A DNA stretch of 64,000 nucleotides from Ignavibacteriota bacterium (GCA_013112585.1 JABFGH010000012.1:1-64000), one strand, 5' to 3'; shown: positions 44,383 through 53,120, counted from the first letter of the stretch. The notes: generated by a model not told the origin, from the letters alone. Program-made: numbers and translations.

Positions 44383-46515
44383 ATGTCAAAATCCATTGAT
44401 TCAATATTGTACAGTTATGCACAAATTTTTTTCTCGAACAGAAAATGGTTTGGCGCTATTGCTATGTTCTCAACATTCATCGTTCCGCAAATTGGAATAA
44501 TGGGTTTGGGCGGAGTAATGCTGTCAAACCTACTTGCCTACTTACTAAAGTTTGATAAGGACAAAATTGAAGCGGGCTACTACGGATTTAACGGATTGCT
44601 TTTTGGAGCTTCTGCTGCTTACTTTTTTGAGATCACTCCATTTTTAATTTTTATTATAATTCTCTTTATTATCATCTGTTTTTTTATGTCGGCAGCACTT
44701 GAGCATTTACTTGCTAATCTTTTTAATCTGCCCGGTTTAAGTCTACCATTTATTATTACCCTATACATATTTTTTGTGTTCACAACAAACTACAACACAA
44801 TATTTTTTAAGGGATTAAATTTTGAGGATTATCAATTCCTAAGTTTCATTCCCGATTTTATTAAGATTTATCTTAAATCATTTTCTCTTATTCTCTTTCA
44901 ATCGAGTTTAATTTCCGGTTTCATTCTGGCAGTTGCGGTACTGTTATTTTCACGTGTGCATTTTGTTAACAGCGTATTGGCATTCACGTTCAACTACTTC
45001 TTTGTGAATTTAATTTTCCCGGAGGTCTCAACTGACTTACTGATATTGACTTCCTTCAACTCAATTTTAACAGCCTTTGCCCTGGGCGGAAGTCTTGTTA
45101 TAGTTTCGCGTAAATCTATCTTTTTGATAATTCTTTCCTCTCTGATGATAATTGTTTTTGCGGGATTCTTTTCGAAACTGCTGGTAAATTATTTGCTGCC
45201 GGTACTTGTACTGCCCTTTAACTTTGTTGTGCTTTCAACTATCTACAGTTTAAAGTTTAGAAAAGATCAAACTGATATGGTGCTGCTATACTTTAAGCCC
45301 GGCTCGCCTGAAGAAAATTATTACTATCACGATAACAGAAAGAACAGGTTTGCAAAGTTTAAGTTTGTTTTTCCCGAACTGCCCATTTTTGGTGAATGGA
45401 AAATTTCACAGGGAGTTGATGGGAAAATTACTCATAAAGAATCGTGGAAACATGCCTGGGACTTTGTAATTACTGAGGGCGGCAAGGAATATAAAACTGA
45501 CGGCATGCAGGTAGAAGATTATTATTGCTTTGATACGCCTGTTGTTAGTCCGATGGATGGTGAGGTTGCAAGAGTAATTGATAATGTTGATGATAATAAA
45601 ATTGGCGAGATCAATCATAAACAGAACTGGGGCAACACAATTATTATTGATCATGGTGAAGGATTGTTTTCTTCCTTGTCTCATCTGAAGCTTAACTCCA
45701 TCAAATTTGATAAGGGAGATAGCGTTAAGAAAGGGGAGATAATTGCGCATTGCGGCAACAGCGGTCGATCGCCTCAACCGCATCTGCATTTTCAATTTCA
45801 ACTAACAGATAAACTCGGTGATAAAACTTTTGAATTTCCGATCTCGCATTTTCTAGAAAAAGATGACTCGAAGTTTGTATTAAAATCATTTGATTACCCG
45901 GAAGAAAATACCTTTGTAAGAAATATTGAAACTCATAAAGCGCTTAAAAAGGCATTCGATTTTCAGCTTGGGGATGAATTTATTGTTGAGTATAATTTTA
46001 ACGGTGAGGAGAAAAGTGAAAAGTGGGAAGTTGATGTTGATATGCTGAACAATGTATTTATCCAAACCGATAATGATGCAAAAGTATTTCTCTATCCGCG
46101 TGAAAAAGTTTTTTACTTAACTCATTTTATAGGAAATAAAAAATCAGCACTCTATTATTTTTATCTATCGGCTCTCAGCGTGCCTTTGGGATATCTTGAT
46201 AATTTAGAATGGCAGGATAAATATCCAATTTCCACAACGGTGAATAGTTTTGTAAAATATTTATCGGAGCTGACCTTAATGTTTGCGCCTTCATTAAAAT
46301 CTTATGCAGATTTCAAATTTGAAAAAAGAATTAATGGTTCAAAAAGCTTTATCATTAAAAATCATTTAGTAAATGAAGGAAGGGGATTATATAAACTATT
46401 CGGCGAAGAAGGCAATGGTGAAGTAGAAATTAATTTTGACGGAGAGATAAAATCATTTTCGTTTAAAAAGAAGAATTCAAATATTACTGCCAAAATAAAA
46501 ATTAAAGAGGATTAA
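44383..46515 (+). CDS. urea-transporter-like membrane domain fused to M23 peptidase
   Basis: About 710 residues. Residues 1-300 are hydrophobic with about ten helices and the urea transporter (UT) layout, including the G-Y-Y-G-F-N-G-L-L-F-G-A loop near 65-76. Residues 330-490 are an M23/LytM metallopeptidase: H357-A-W-D360, W-G-N-T-I-I-I-D-H-G, and H467-L-H469. A C-terminal domain of about 220 residues is unassigned. The start ATG 44383 lies 13 bp after the decarboxylase stop; an upstream in-frame start overlaps that gene. It joins a channel-like membrane protein to a peptidoglycan or peptide-cleaving domain in one chain. Confidence 0.85.
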   Translation: MSKSIDSILYSYAQIFFSNRKWFGAIAMFSTFIVPQIGIMGLGGVMLSNLLAYLLKFDKDKIEAGYYGFNGLLFGASAAYFFEITPFLIFIIILFIIICFFMSAALEHLLANLFNLPGLSLPFIITLYIFFVFTTNYNTIFFKGLNFEDYQFLSFIPDFIKIYLKSFSLILFQSSLISGFILAVAVLLFSRVHFVNSVLAFTFNYFFVNLIFPEVSTDLLILTSFNSILTAFALGGSLVIVSRKSIFLIILSSLMIIVFAGFFSKLLVNYLLPVLVLPFNFVVLSTIYSLKFRKDQTDMVLLYFKPGSPEENYYYHDNRKNRFAKFKFVFPELPIFGEWKISQGVDGKITHKESWKHAWDFVITEGGKEYKTDGMQVEDYYCFDTPVVSPMDGEVARVIDNVDDNKIGEINHKQNWGNTIIIDHGEGLFSSLSHLKLNSIKFDKGDSVKKGEIIAHCGNSGRSPQPHLHFQFQLTDKLGDKTFEFPISHFLEKDDSKFVLKSFDYPEENTFVRNIETHKALKKAFDFQLGDEFIVEYNFNGEEKSEKWEVDVDMLNNVFIQTDNDAKVFLYPREKVFYLTHFIGNKKSALYYFYLSALSVPLGYLDNLEWQDKYPISTTVNSFVKYLSELTLMFAPSLKSYADFKFEKRINGSKSFIIKNHLVNEGRGLYKLFGEEGNGEVEINFDGEIKSFSFKKKNSNITAKIKIKED

Positions 46516-46517
46516 AA

Positions 46518-47141
46518 ATGAAATCGAAATTAGTTGTGTTTGTTTTGCTGATGCTGTTTGCAAACTACTCGGCAAATACAATTTTGTCCGATAAAAAATT
46601 AATTGCTTTTCAATCATCAATCTCTGCCGAAAGCAGCGGCAACTATGATAGTGCTATTAAATTTTTAGAAGATATTTATAAAGACTTTAGTGATGACTAC
46701 TTAATCAACTTGCGGCTTGGCTGGCTTAATTATGTTAAAAAGGATTATGATAAGTCAGTTAAGTACTACAACAAAGCAATTAAAATTTGTGATAACTGCA
46801 CGGAAGCCCTGCTGGGGCTTACTTATCCATTAGCCGCTCAAAATAAATGGAGCGATGTTGAAAGTATTTATCAAAAAATACTTGAGAAAGATGAAAATAA
46901 TTATGCGGCAAATTTGAACTTGGGAAAAATAAAGTACAACGAGGCGGCTTACTTAAATGCTAAAATTTATTTAGAAAAAATTTATGAAAATTTTCCAAGC
47001 GATGTGGAGACAAATATTTATTTAGGCTGGACATACTATCAGCTCGGCAACGCTTCAAAGGCTAATCATCATTTTACCGATGCATTAATTAATGATCCGG
47101 ATAACAGCAGCGCATTGGAAGGGATTAACTTAACGAGATGA
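46518..47141 (+). CDS. exported TPR protein
   Basis: The protein has 207 residues with a signal peptide ending near A-N-Y-S-A-N. It has about five tetratricopeptide repeats (for example L-R-L-G-W-L-N-Y-V-K-K-D-Y-D-K-S-V-K-Y-Y-N-K-A and N-I-Y-L-G-W-T-Y-Y-Q-L-G-N-A-S-K-A). It serves as a binding scaffold in the periplasm. GAGG lies before the ATG, and the gene begins 2 bp after the fusion gene and overlaps the next by 4 bp. Confidence 0.85.
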   Translation: MKSKLVVFVLLMLFANYSANTILSDKKLIAFQSSISAESSGNYDSAIKFLEDIYKDFSDDYLINLRLGWLNYVKKDYDKSVKYYNKAIKICDNCTEALLGLTYPLAAQNKWSDVESIYQKILEKDENNYAANLNLGKIKYNEAAYLNAKIYLEKIYENFPSDVETNIYLGWTYYQLGNASKANHHFTDALINDPDNSSALEGINLTR

Positions 47142-47947
47142 TGAAAAAAATCACCAAAATATTTTCTGCCATGATTTTTCTTTCTGTAATTGTAAGCGGA
47201 CAAGTACAGTTTACACCCTCACTCTATTATACTTACGGCAATTACTCAAATCAAAATTATTCAAATAGTTTTGCAGGCTATGTAACCCTTGCTTTTAAAA
47301 ACTCCGACTTTATAACCGGTGCTTTTGAACAGTTACAAATCAATAATGATGAATGGACATATAGCCAAACTATGCTCACCGCCGGTTACACAAAAACAAT
47401 TTTTCCTTTCTATTTCAAGTTCAATTATTCACATGTAATGGGTAAGTTTGATTTTTTACCTTTCCCGTTTTCATATAAAGACTATTTGAATATTTACAAT
47501 GCAAATCTGATTTACAATTACTACTTATTTTATTTGGGGACCTCATTCACATATCAAGATCTAAACGGATTCAAACCTGTGGTTGTAAAACAATTCAAAT
47601 TTAACATTGATTGGATCGCTTCGTCAAAATTTACTTTCTCAGTATCGCCGCTTTACACAACAGTAACCGACGGACGTTCACTAACTTCGGTGTATGCCAA
47701 TCTGAAATATACCCCGGTAAAGATGCTCACAATAACACTTGGAGCAATGGCTGGTAAACGCGCCTACTACTTTGACGAAAATCTTTTAACAATATTCAAT
47801 CAGGATGAGACACAAAAAAAATTGTATGGTGCAAAAGTAGAACTAAATCTTACCAAACAATTTATTCTGCCTGTTGTTTTTCAATACAGCGAGTTCGAAA
47901 CATATAACATTAAGTATTTTACCGCCGGCATCAAGTATAAACTGTAA
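47138..47947 (+). CDS. outer-membrane beta-barrel-like protein
   Basis: The protein has 269 residues, with signal peptide (to about G-Q at 22) and then many aromatic-rich amphipathic strands (F-T-P-S-L-Y-Y-T-Y-G, Y-N-Y-Y-L-F-Y-L-G-T-S-F-T-Y), ending F-T-A-G-I-K-Y-K-L, a typical outer membrane beta signal with an aromatic three residues from the end. The barrel would have about 14 strands. It closes the cluster and its ATG overlaps the TPR stop. It may be the outer membrane exit or receptor for the product of the cluster (inference). Confidence 0.75.
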   Translation: MMKKITKIFSAMIFLSVIVSGQVQFTPSLYYTYGNYSNQNYSNSFAGYVTLAFKNSDFITGAFEQLQINNDEWTYSQTMLTAGYTKTIFPFYFKFNYSHVMGKFDFLPFPFSYKDYLNIYNANLIYNYYLFYLGTSFTYQDLNGFKPVVVKQFKFNIDWIASSKFTFSVSPLYTTVTDGRSLTSVYANLKYTPVKMLTITLGAMAGKRAYYFDENLLTIFNQDETQKKLYGAKVELNLTKQFILPVVFQYSEFETYNIKYFTAGIKYKL

Positions 47948-48049
47948 CTGAATTTTTTGTTTCACCAAGCTATTAACATTTTACTAAAACAATAATTTTA
48001 TTGATTTATTACAATTGTTATACGATAATTACTTATTACAAAATGAAAA

Positions 48050-48535
48050 ATGAGTAAAATGATGATCAAGTTTTTAAGCGACTTTAAAACCACTTTAGAT
48101 TCCGCCGAGAAGGCTTTGCTGATATATACCGAAGAAGAAAGCTTAGAGCCATATAACCCGGGTAAGTGGAACAAGAAAGAAGTAATAAGTCACTTGATTG
48201 ATTCGGCGTGTATTAATCGTTTTCGTTTTGTAACTGCGCAATTTAAAGATGATTTAGTTTTCTCAACTTATAACGAAACTGACTGGGTTAAAGCCCAGGC
48301 TGCGTCGGAACAGAGTTGGAAGTTTTTGGTTTCTTTCTGGAAAAATTATAATCATCATCTATACCATTTGCTTTCAAGTATTCCCGATGAAATTGTTAAC
48401 CGCACAGTAAGCAAACATAACTATGATTTTATTTGCTGGAAACCGATACCTGCCGATGAGCCGGTTACATTGAAATATTTAATGCATGATTATTATAGCC
48501 ATCTTAAACATCATTTAAGTCAGATACTTACGTAG
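48050..48535 (+). CDS. DinB-superfamily protein
   Basis: The protein has 161 residues, a four-helix bundle of the DinB/YfiT type. Putative metal histidines are H-L-I-D-S-A (about 50) and H-L-K-H-H-L-S-Q (near 152-156), with W-N-K-K-E-V-I-S-H-L-I-D-S-A as the most conserved stretch. Some DinB-fold proteins are thiol-dependent transferases (bacillithiol/mycothiol type). No specific function can be given. Confidence 0.85.
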   Translation: MSKMMIKFLSDFKTTLDSAEKALLIYTEEESLEPYNPGKWNKKEVISHLIDSACINRFRFVTAQFKDDLVFSTYNETDWVKAQAASEQSWKFLVSFWKNYNHHLYHLLSSIPDEIVNRTVSKHNYDFICWKPIPADEPVTLKYLMHDYYSHLKHHLSQILT

Positions 48536-48611
48536 AAAAATTATTACTATTATCGATCTGAATACGATTCGGTAAATTGCAAACCATACTACTCAATTAT
48601 TTTAGATACAC

Positions 48612-49097
48612 ATGGATTATCTTTTAATATTTTTAGGACTGGCATTTACAATTGCAGGATTGATAGGCTGCATTATTCCATCCATTCCGGGTCCGCCGCT
48701 AAACTTTATTGCATTGCTTTTATTAAACTGGGTTGATTCATCGATCTTTTCAAATGAGTTTATGCTCATCTTTTTCTTTTCTGTTGCTACGGTAACTTTT
48801 GGTGATTACATGCTGCCCCTAAGCGGTAAAGCTTTTGGTGTTTCACGTTACGGAATTTGGGGCTCCATGCTTGGTATGCTTGCCGGAATAATTTTCTTTC
48901 CTCCTTTTGGAATGCTGATTGGAATAGCGGTTGGCGCTGTAGTCGGAGAACTTTATGCCGGAAAGGAAAACTCAGAAGCATTAAAGGCGGGGCTATTTAC
49001 TTTTTTGGTAAGTATTTTAATGATAGTGGTTAAACTTGTTCTATCGGTGATAATGAGTTACCACTTTTTTAAGGAAACAGTGAAATATATTTTTTAA
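48612..49097 (+). CDS. DUF456 membrane protein
   Basis: The protein has 161 residues with four to five hydrophobic helices. The start L-G-L-A-F-T-I-A-G-L-I-G-C-I-I-P-S-I-P-G-P-P-L-N-F is the family signature, and the glycine-rich G-I-W-G-S-M-L-G-M-L-A-G-I-I-F-F-P-P-F-G-M-L follows. The function of the family is not known. Confidence 0.88.
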   Translation: MDYLLIFLGLAFTIAGLIGCIIPSIPGPPLNFIALLLLNWVDSSIFSNEFMLIFFFSVATVTFGDYMLPLSGKAFGVSRYGIWGSMLGMLAGIIFFPPFGMLIGIAVGAVVGELYAGKENSEALKAGLFTFLVSILMIVVKLVLSVIMSYHFFKETVKYIF

Positions 49098-49207
49098 TTT
49101 TCCTCTGTGTCCTTTGCGAAGTCTTTCTTCGTGATCTTTGCGGTTAAAAGCCTTAACCACAAAGAACACCAAGCATGCACAAAGGCCACAAAGAAAAGAT
49201 GAAGCTT
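49098..49207. repeat. CACAAAG-type palindromic repeat
   Basis: CTTTGCGGTTAAAAGCC ... TTAACCACAAAGAACACC with further CACAAAG boxes forms a large imperfect palindrome. The same short-word family (CAAAGCCGC..GCAAAGAAA) is present in the tandem array near the left edge. It lies between convergent genes and may act as a terminator. Confidence 0.6.
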
Positions 49208-49594
49208 TTATTTCTTTTTCTCCCCATCCAGCTTAAACTGAATTGGAATTGTAACTACAGCCTTTACTATTTCACCATCATTAGTTGCCGGACTAAACTT
49301 TGTCTTGGTCACCGCAGCTTCCGCCGCCTCGTCACAGCCGTAACCAATGCCTTTCAGTATTGATGTTTTAGTAACATTGCCTTTTTCATCAATCGTTGCT
49401 TCAACAAAAACTCTGCCCTGTATGCCGGCAATCTTTGCCTCTTCCGGATAAACAACATTTTTAGCAATTGCCATAATTCCGCCTTCCGGAGACGGCATTA
49501 CATCAGCATCCTTTGTTTGGGCAAATTTGTTATAGTTTAGTGCAAGTACAAATATTATTGAAAACAGTACTGTAATTTTATTTAATGGATTCAT
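49208..49594 (-). CDS. TonB C-terminal domain protein, short
   Basis: The protein has 128 residues with a signal or anchor at the N-terminus (about 5-25) followed almost directly by a TonB C-terminal domain: Y-P-E-E-A-K-I-A-G-I-Q-G-R-V-F-V and the end V-V-T-I-P-I-Q-F-K-L. There is no proline-rich spacer long enough to cross the periplasm, so it is not a classical energy transducer. The domain is closely similar to that of the next gene, indicating duplication. Confidence 0.85.
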   Translation of the reverse strand: MNPLNKITVLFSIIFVLALNYNKFAQTKDADVMPSPEGGIMAIAKNVVYPEEAKIAGIQGRVFVEATIDEKGNVTKTSILKGIGYGCDEAAEAAVTKTKFSPATNDGEIVKAVVTIPIQFKLDGEKKK

Positions 49595-49636
49595 AAAGAA
49601 ATCCCCCCATTTATGTTTATTGAAATAATTAGTTAT

Positions 49637-50488
49637 TTATTGCAGCTTAAATAAAATTGGTATTGTTACTTGAACTTTTACGGGTTTGCCTCTTTGTCTA
49701 CCCGGTTTAAATTTTGATTGCATTACGGCTTCCATCGCAGCTTGATCACATCCGGCACCAATACCCTTGATAACAGATGTCCCTGCAACAAACCCTTTTT
49801 CATCAATTAATGCTTTCACAAAAACTCTTCCTTGTATGCCTGCTCTTTTTGCTATTTCGGGATAACGCACCTTTTCAGCAATTCCCACTATTCCGCCAAT
49901 TGGTTCAGGCATTTCTTCAACGGCTATATAAAAATCTTCTTCATTTAACAGATCATAGTTGGTACTTTTTAATTTAGCTTTTGCAGCAAGAAAAAATTTA
50001 TCTTCTGCAGCAAGTAAATCGGGAAGAAATACTCTCAAACTATCGTTGAAAGTTTCAAAACCTATTTTAAAATCTTTTCTAAAATTAACTGGTTCCCCGA
50101 CTTTCTTTGCGGGTGTGATTTTTTTCTTGCTTAATAAATCACCAATTTTTTCCATCAATTCATTTTCAATAATTTTATTTTCTTCGATGGGTTGTTTAAG
50201 TTTTTTTAATGCAACAACTTTCCCTTTTTCATTTATAAATACTCTAAAATATAGAGCAATTTTATCAGGAAAATTTTTATGACTCTGCTTAACCTCATTG
50301 GCTACGAAGAGAATTTCTGAATTTTCTTTTTTCCAATCATCATTCGTTAATGTGGCGGGATTATCAACCTCATCATCAGTAAAATAGTCCAACTCAGGGT
50401 TATTTAGTATTTCAACTTTATTGCCTTTTTCTTTACAGCCGATAGCTAATAATATTATAGCAATTATTAAAAATAGTTCAAGTTTCAT
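49637..50488 (-). CDS. lipoprotein with TonB C-terminal domain
   Basis: The protein has 283 residues from the ATG at 50488 (GAGG 5-9 nt upstream). The signal M-K-L-E-L-F-L-I-I-A-I-I-L-L-A-I-G-C gives a lipobox with Cys at 18. A middle domain of about 150 residues with F-R-V-F-I-N-E-K-G-K-V-V-A may be a degenerate first TonB-like module; the C-terminal domain has Y-P-E-I-A-K-R-A-G-I-Q-G-R-V-F-V and a G-C-D motif. A lipid-anchored TonB-fold protein is not a normal transducer. Confidence 0.82.
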   Translation of the reverse strand: MKLELFLIIAIILLAIGCKEKGNKVEILNNPELDYFTDDEVDNPATLTNDDWKKENSEILFVANEVKQSHKNFPDKIALYFRVFINEKGKVVALKKLKQPIEENKIIENELMEKIGDLLSKKKITPAKKVGEPVNFRKDFKIGFETFNDSLRVFLPDLLAAEDKFFLAAKAKLKSTNYDLLNEEDFYIAVEEMPEPIGGIVGIAEKVRYPEIAKRAGIQGRVFVKALIDEKGFVAGTSVIKGIGAGCDQAAMEAVMQSKFKPGRQRGKPVKVQVTIPILFKLQ

Positions 50489-50495
50489 AACAACC

Positions 50496-50963
50496 TCATA
50501 GTTTAGCATTAACAATTACCTGGTTTTCCAGTTTTGTATCTACCTCTGCTGCAGGCAGACTGTGATATAGCAATTGAATCATTTGATTCTGCGTATTTAC
50601 TTTTTCAATTGTTGTTTCCAATTTTTGTTTGTACTCATTGTTGCTTGTATAAAAGAATACTGCCACAATAAGTAAAACTGCCGCAGCAGCATAAGCGGCT
50701 ATTGTATAATTCCACTTTCGGAAAAATGAATTGTTCCGTTTCTCACCCACATCCCCCACCGATAAAAGAATTCTTTCCTCAAGCTCGTTCGGCATTTCTT
50801 CAAATGATTCTTGAATAACATTTGTAATTCGGCTGCAGTCCTTAAAATAATCGCGCGCTTCTTCATTATCCGAAAGCTGACTAAACAGCAGTGCTTCTTC
50901 GGCTTTGTTTAACTCGCCGTCAAAGTATTGACTGATTTTAATTTTTAATTCTTCTGTATTCAT
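50496..50963 (-). CDS. probable anti-sigma factor
   Basis: The protein has 155 residues. The N-terminal helical domain (I-S-Q-Y-F-D-G-E-L-N-K-A-E-E, 10-23) is like the zinc anti-sigma family but has only one Cys (C43) and no HxxxC. One membrane helix at about 90-106 (A-A-Y-A-A-A-A-V-L-L-I-V-A-V-F-F-Y) is followed by a short periplasmic coiled coil. It follows the ECF sigma gene on the same strand after a repeat-filled gap and precedes a TonB-domain lipoprotein, which overlaps its upstream signal. Confidence 0.72.
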   Translation of the reverse strand: MNTEELKIKISQYFDGELNKAEEALLFSQLSDNEEARDYFKDCSRITNVIQESFEEMPNELEERILLSVGDVGEKRNNSFFRKWNYTIAAYAAAAVLLIVAVFFYTSNNEYKQKLETTIEKVNTQNQMIQLLYHSLPAAEVDTKLENQVIVNAKL

Positions 50964-51295
50964 TTTAAAACCTTATTTATCTTTTACTTTTAATTTAACT
51001 GTCTAGCTTTCTTATGCGTAACTCTAAATATTGTCATTGCGATCCCGGTGTTCTTTATCGGGAGAAGAAATCTCCGTCTTGGGATTACTTCGTCATCCGT
51101 CGACTGACGGATTCCTCGTAATGACAACCAATGCCGACAACATTAAACTGTCATTGCGATTCCGATGGTTTTTATCGGGAGAAGCAATCTCCGGTTTGGG
51201 ATTAATTCGTCATCCAAAAACGATTCCTCGTAATGACAATGCAAACATTTTTGCAGCACACCTTTTCACCAGACATTTATTCATAGTTCATTTAA
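50964..51295. repeat. two tandem TGTCATTGCGA palindromic repeats
   Basis: Copies of about 90 bp run from TGTCATTGCGAT (51034 and 51149) to CCTCGTAATGACA (51113-51125 and about 51226-51238). The ends are inverted repeats of each other (TGTCATTGCGA / TCGTAATGACA), so each unit can fold into a hairpin. The pair sits between the sigma factor and anti-sigma genes. An apparent open frame at 51031-51315 is made of these units. Confidence 0.8.
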
Positions 51296-51820
51296 TTACG
51301 TTTCAACCTTCCTGATCAAACTAATTAATTTTTGTCGTGTTTTATAAAGCCTGCTCTTCACCAGATTTTCGTCAATCTCCATAATTCCGGCAACCTCTTT
51401 GTAACTTAGTCCGCCGTATTCTTTAAGCAGGTAAATTTCTTTTTGTTCGTCGGGTAAATTATCAAGCTCATTCAATACTATATTCTTCAACTCACGTTTT
51501 TCATATTCAATTTCCAAATTTTCCGATGACGCCTTATTTACTTCGTCAACATCCAACACATTAAATTGGTCGGACTTTACTTTTTTACTTCTAAAAAAAC
51601 TATAAATATCATTACGCGCCGTTTTGAATAGCCAATAGCTTATGCTGTTTTTGTTTTTTATCAAGTCCATATTTTCATAAAACTTTAAAAAAATGTTTTG
51701 AACAATATCTTCACAAAGCATTTTATCCGAAACCATTTTAAGAACGTAATTATAAATCCGCAGCTTATATTTATTATAAGTGATGGTAAATTCTATTATC
51801 TTTTTCGGGGTCTCTTTCAA
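51296..51820 (-). CDS. ECF-type RNA polymerase sigma factor
   Basis: The protein has 174 residues. Region 2: L-C-E-D-I-V-Q-N-I-F-L-K-F-Y-E-N (about 35-50) and W-L-F-K-T-A-R-N-D; region 4: L-P-D-E-Q-K-E-I-Y-L-L-K-E-Y-G-G-L-S-Y-K-E-V-A-G-I-M-E-I-D-E. It is a group 4 factor. The downstream anti-sigma and two TonB-domain proteins probably form its regulon-sensing operon. Confidence 0.92.
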   Translation of the reverse strand: MKETPKKIIEFTITYNKYKLRIYNYVLKMVSDKMLCEDIVQNIFLKFYENMDLIKNKNSISYWLFKTARNDIYSFFRSKKVKSDQFNVLDVDEVNKASSENLEIEYEKRELKNIVLNELDNLPDEQKEIYLLKEYGGLSYKEVAGIMEIDENLVKSRLYKTRQKLISLIRKVET

Positions 51821-51907
51821 TTCGATAAATTCAATTTATTATTAAAGATGATCGAGTTATCAAAAAGTTGCCTGGAGGAAAAATTTATTTATTAAAGTTA
51901 ATCAATT

Positions 51908-52675
51908 TTGATTTTGATTACTTTATCTACAATTTTGTTCAAAAAAAATATTGCTTTGGATACAACCTTTATAATTACAGCGCTAATACTTTTTCTTGCT
52001 GCATTTACGCAGGGCTTTTCGGGATTCGGATTTGCGCTGGTTTCAATTCCGCTTCTCTCATTGTTCGTTGATATTAAATATGCAATTCCCCTTGGCGCGC
52101 TTAGCGGGTTCACAGTAAATGCTTACCTGGCTTTTCAGCTTCGCCGACACATAAAATACTTTGAATTAAAATATCTTCTAACCGGTTCTATCATCGGAAT
52201 TCCAATCGGCGCTTACATCCTTTCGGAATTTGATCCGCATTTGCTAAAATTGATACTTGGAATAATTGTATTGGTTTTTGTTGTTTTAACACTTTGCAAC
52301 TTAATTAAAACTATAAATATCAATCGGCGTTGGGGATATTTGTTCGGTCTCCTTTCCGGAACATTCGGCGGGGCATTTAATACTAACGGTCCGCCTGTGC
52401 TTATTTACTTTTACATGCAGGGATGGGATAAATTAAAATTTAAAAGCATGATAACGGGATTCTTCCTTATTGCATCAATCCTAATCGTTGTCTCGCATGC
52501 CGTAACGGGACTAACAACAAAAATTATTTTTTATGATTTTCTATTTTTTCTTCCAGTAATTTTATTGGGAATATTTTTAGGTACAAAACTTTTTAATAAT
52601 GTTTCCTCCGAGCTATTTAAAAAAATTGTTCTAACTGCTTTAATTGTAATTTCATTTCTTCTCATTTTTAATTAG
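51908..52675 (+). CDS. TauE/SafE family permease
   Basis: The protein has 255 residues with eight to nine hydrophobic helices. The family motif T-Q-G-F-S-G-F-G-F-A-L-V-S-I-P-L (34-49) and the repeated G-x-F-G-G-A-F-N-T-N-G-P-P-V (about 156-169) match sulfite/organosulfonate exporters. The start is uncertain: TTG at 51908 or a later TTG near 51951, with no strong ribosome site. Substrate unknown. Confidence 0.87.
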   Translation: MILITLSTILFKKNIALDTTFIITALILFLAAFTQGFSGFGFALVSIPLLSLFVDIKYAIPLGALSGFTVNAYLAFQLRRHIKYFELKYLLTGSIIGIPIGAYILSEFDPHLLKLILGIIVLVFVVLTLCNLIKTININRRWGYLFGLLSGTFGGAFNTNGPPVLIYFYMQGWDKLKFKSMITGFFLIASILIVVSHAVTGLTTKIIFYDFLFFLPVILLGIFLGTKLFNNVSSELFKKIVLTALIVISFLLIFN

Positions 52676-52711
52676 TTTTAATTAGGGTTACAAAAAAAGA
52701 TAGGTGAATTA

Positions 52712-53035
52712 ATGAAATTTTTATTAGCAATTCTTTTAATACCATTTCTCATTCAAGCACAAGATTCAACTGAAGCAGATAATTATGAATTGAAAATTGA
52801 GAAGGCATATAAAAACGCAATGAAGGGAGTTTACTGGGCACTTGATAATATTCCCGATTCTAAAAGTAAAATTTCTAAGGATCTAATTAGTGAAGATAAA
52901 CTTATTTCGGAAGTATCACTGGAAAAAGAAGTAAACGGTATTCGTGTTGAAGCAAAGGGGTTTTACAATTCATACGAAATAGAAATAAAATTATATCGCT
53001 CGAATGATTCGCTTCGTAAGGAGGGGCATCTTTAA
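52712..53035 (+). CDS. small exported protein of unknown function
   Basis: The protein has 107 residues; a signal peptide ends I-Q-A-Q (about 17). The mature part is charged, with a V-Y-W-A-L-D-N-I-P-D-S-K-S-K motif. The last codons (R-K-E-G-H-L, stop) lie in a GGGCATCTTTAAAC word repeated at 54268-54282, so the carboxy end may derive from a repeat. Confidence 0.55.
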   Translation: MKFLLAILLIPFLIQAQDSTEADNYELKIEKAYKNAMKGVYWALDNIPDSKSKISKDLISEDKLISEVSLEKEVNGIRVEAKGFYNSYEIEIKLYRSNDSLRKEGHL

Positions 53036-53120
53036 ACGGATGTGAAAAGGGAAAGGTGAAAGGGCAGGGTTGGGCGGTAATCGGTAATCCTGCCTAATCG
53101 GCAGGCAGGCGGTAATCGAA
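53036..53120. repeat. AAGGGAAAGGTGAAA and CCTGCC/GGCAGG repeats
   Basis: GTGAAAAGGGAAAGGTGAAAGGGCAG here matches 54290-54318 in part, and CCTGCCTAATCGGCAGG (about 53088-53104) is a hairpin. Both belong to dispersed short repeats of this genome. Confidence 0.5.

Noticed and set aside
51031-51315. 94-codon plus-strand frame with repeated peptide
   Set aside because: It translates two copies of the TGTCATTGCGA palindromic repeat, not a gene.
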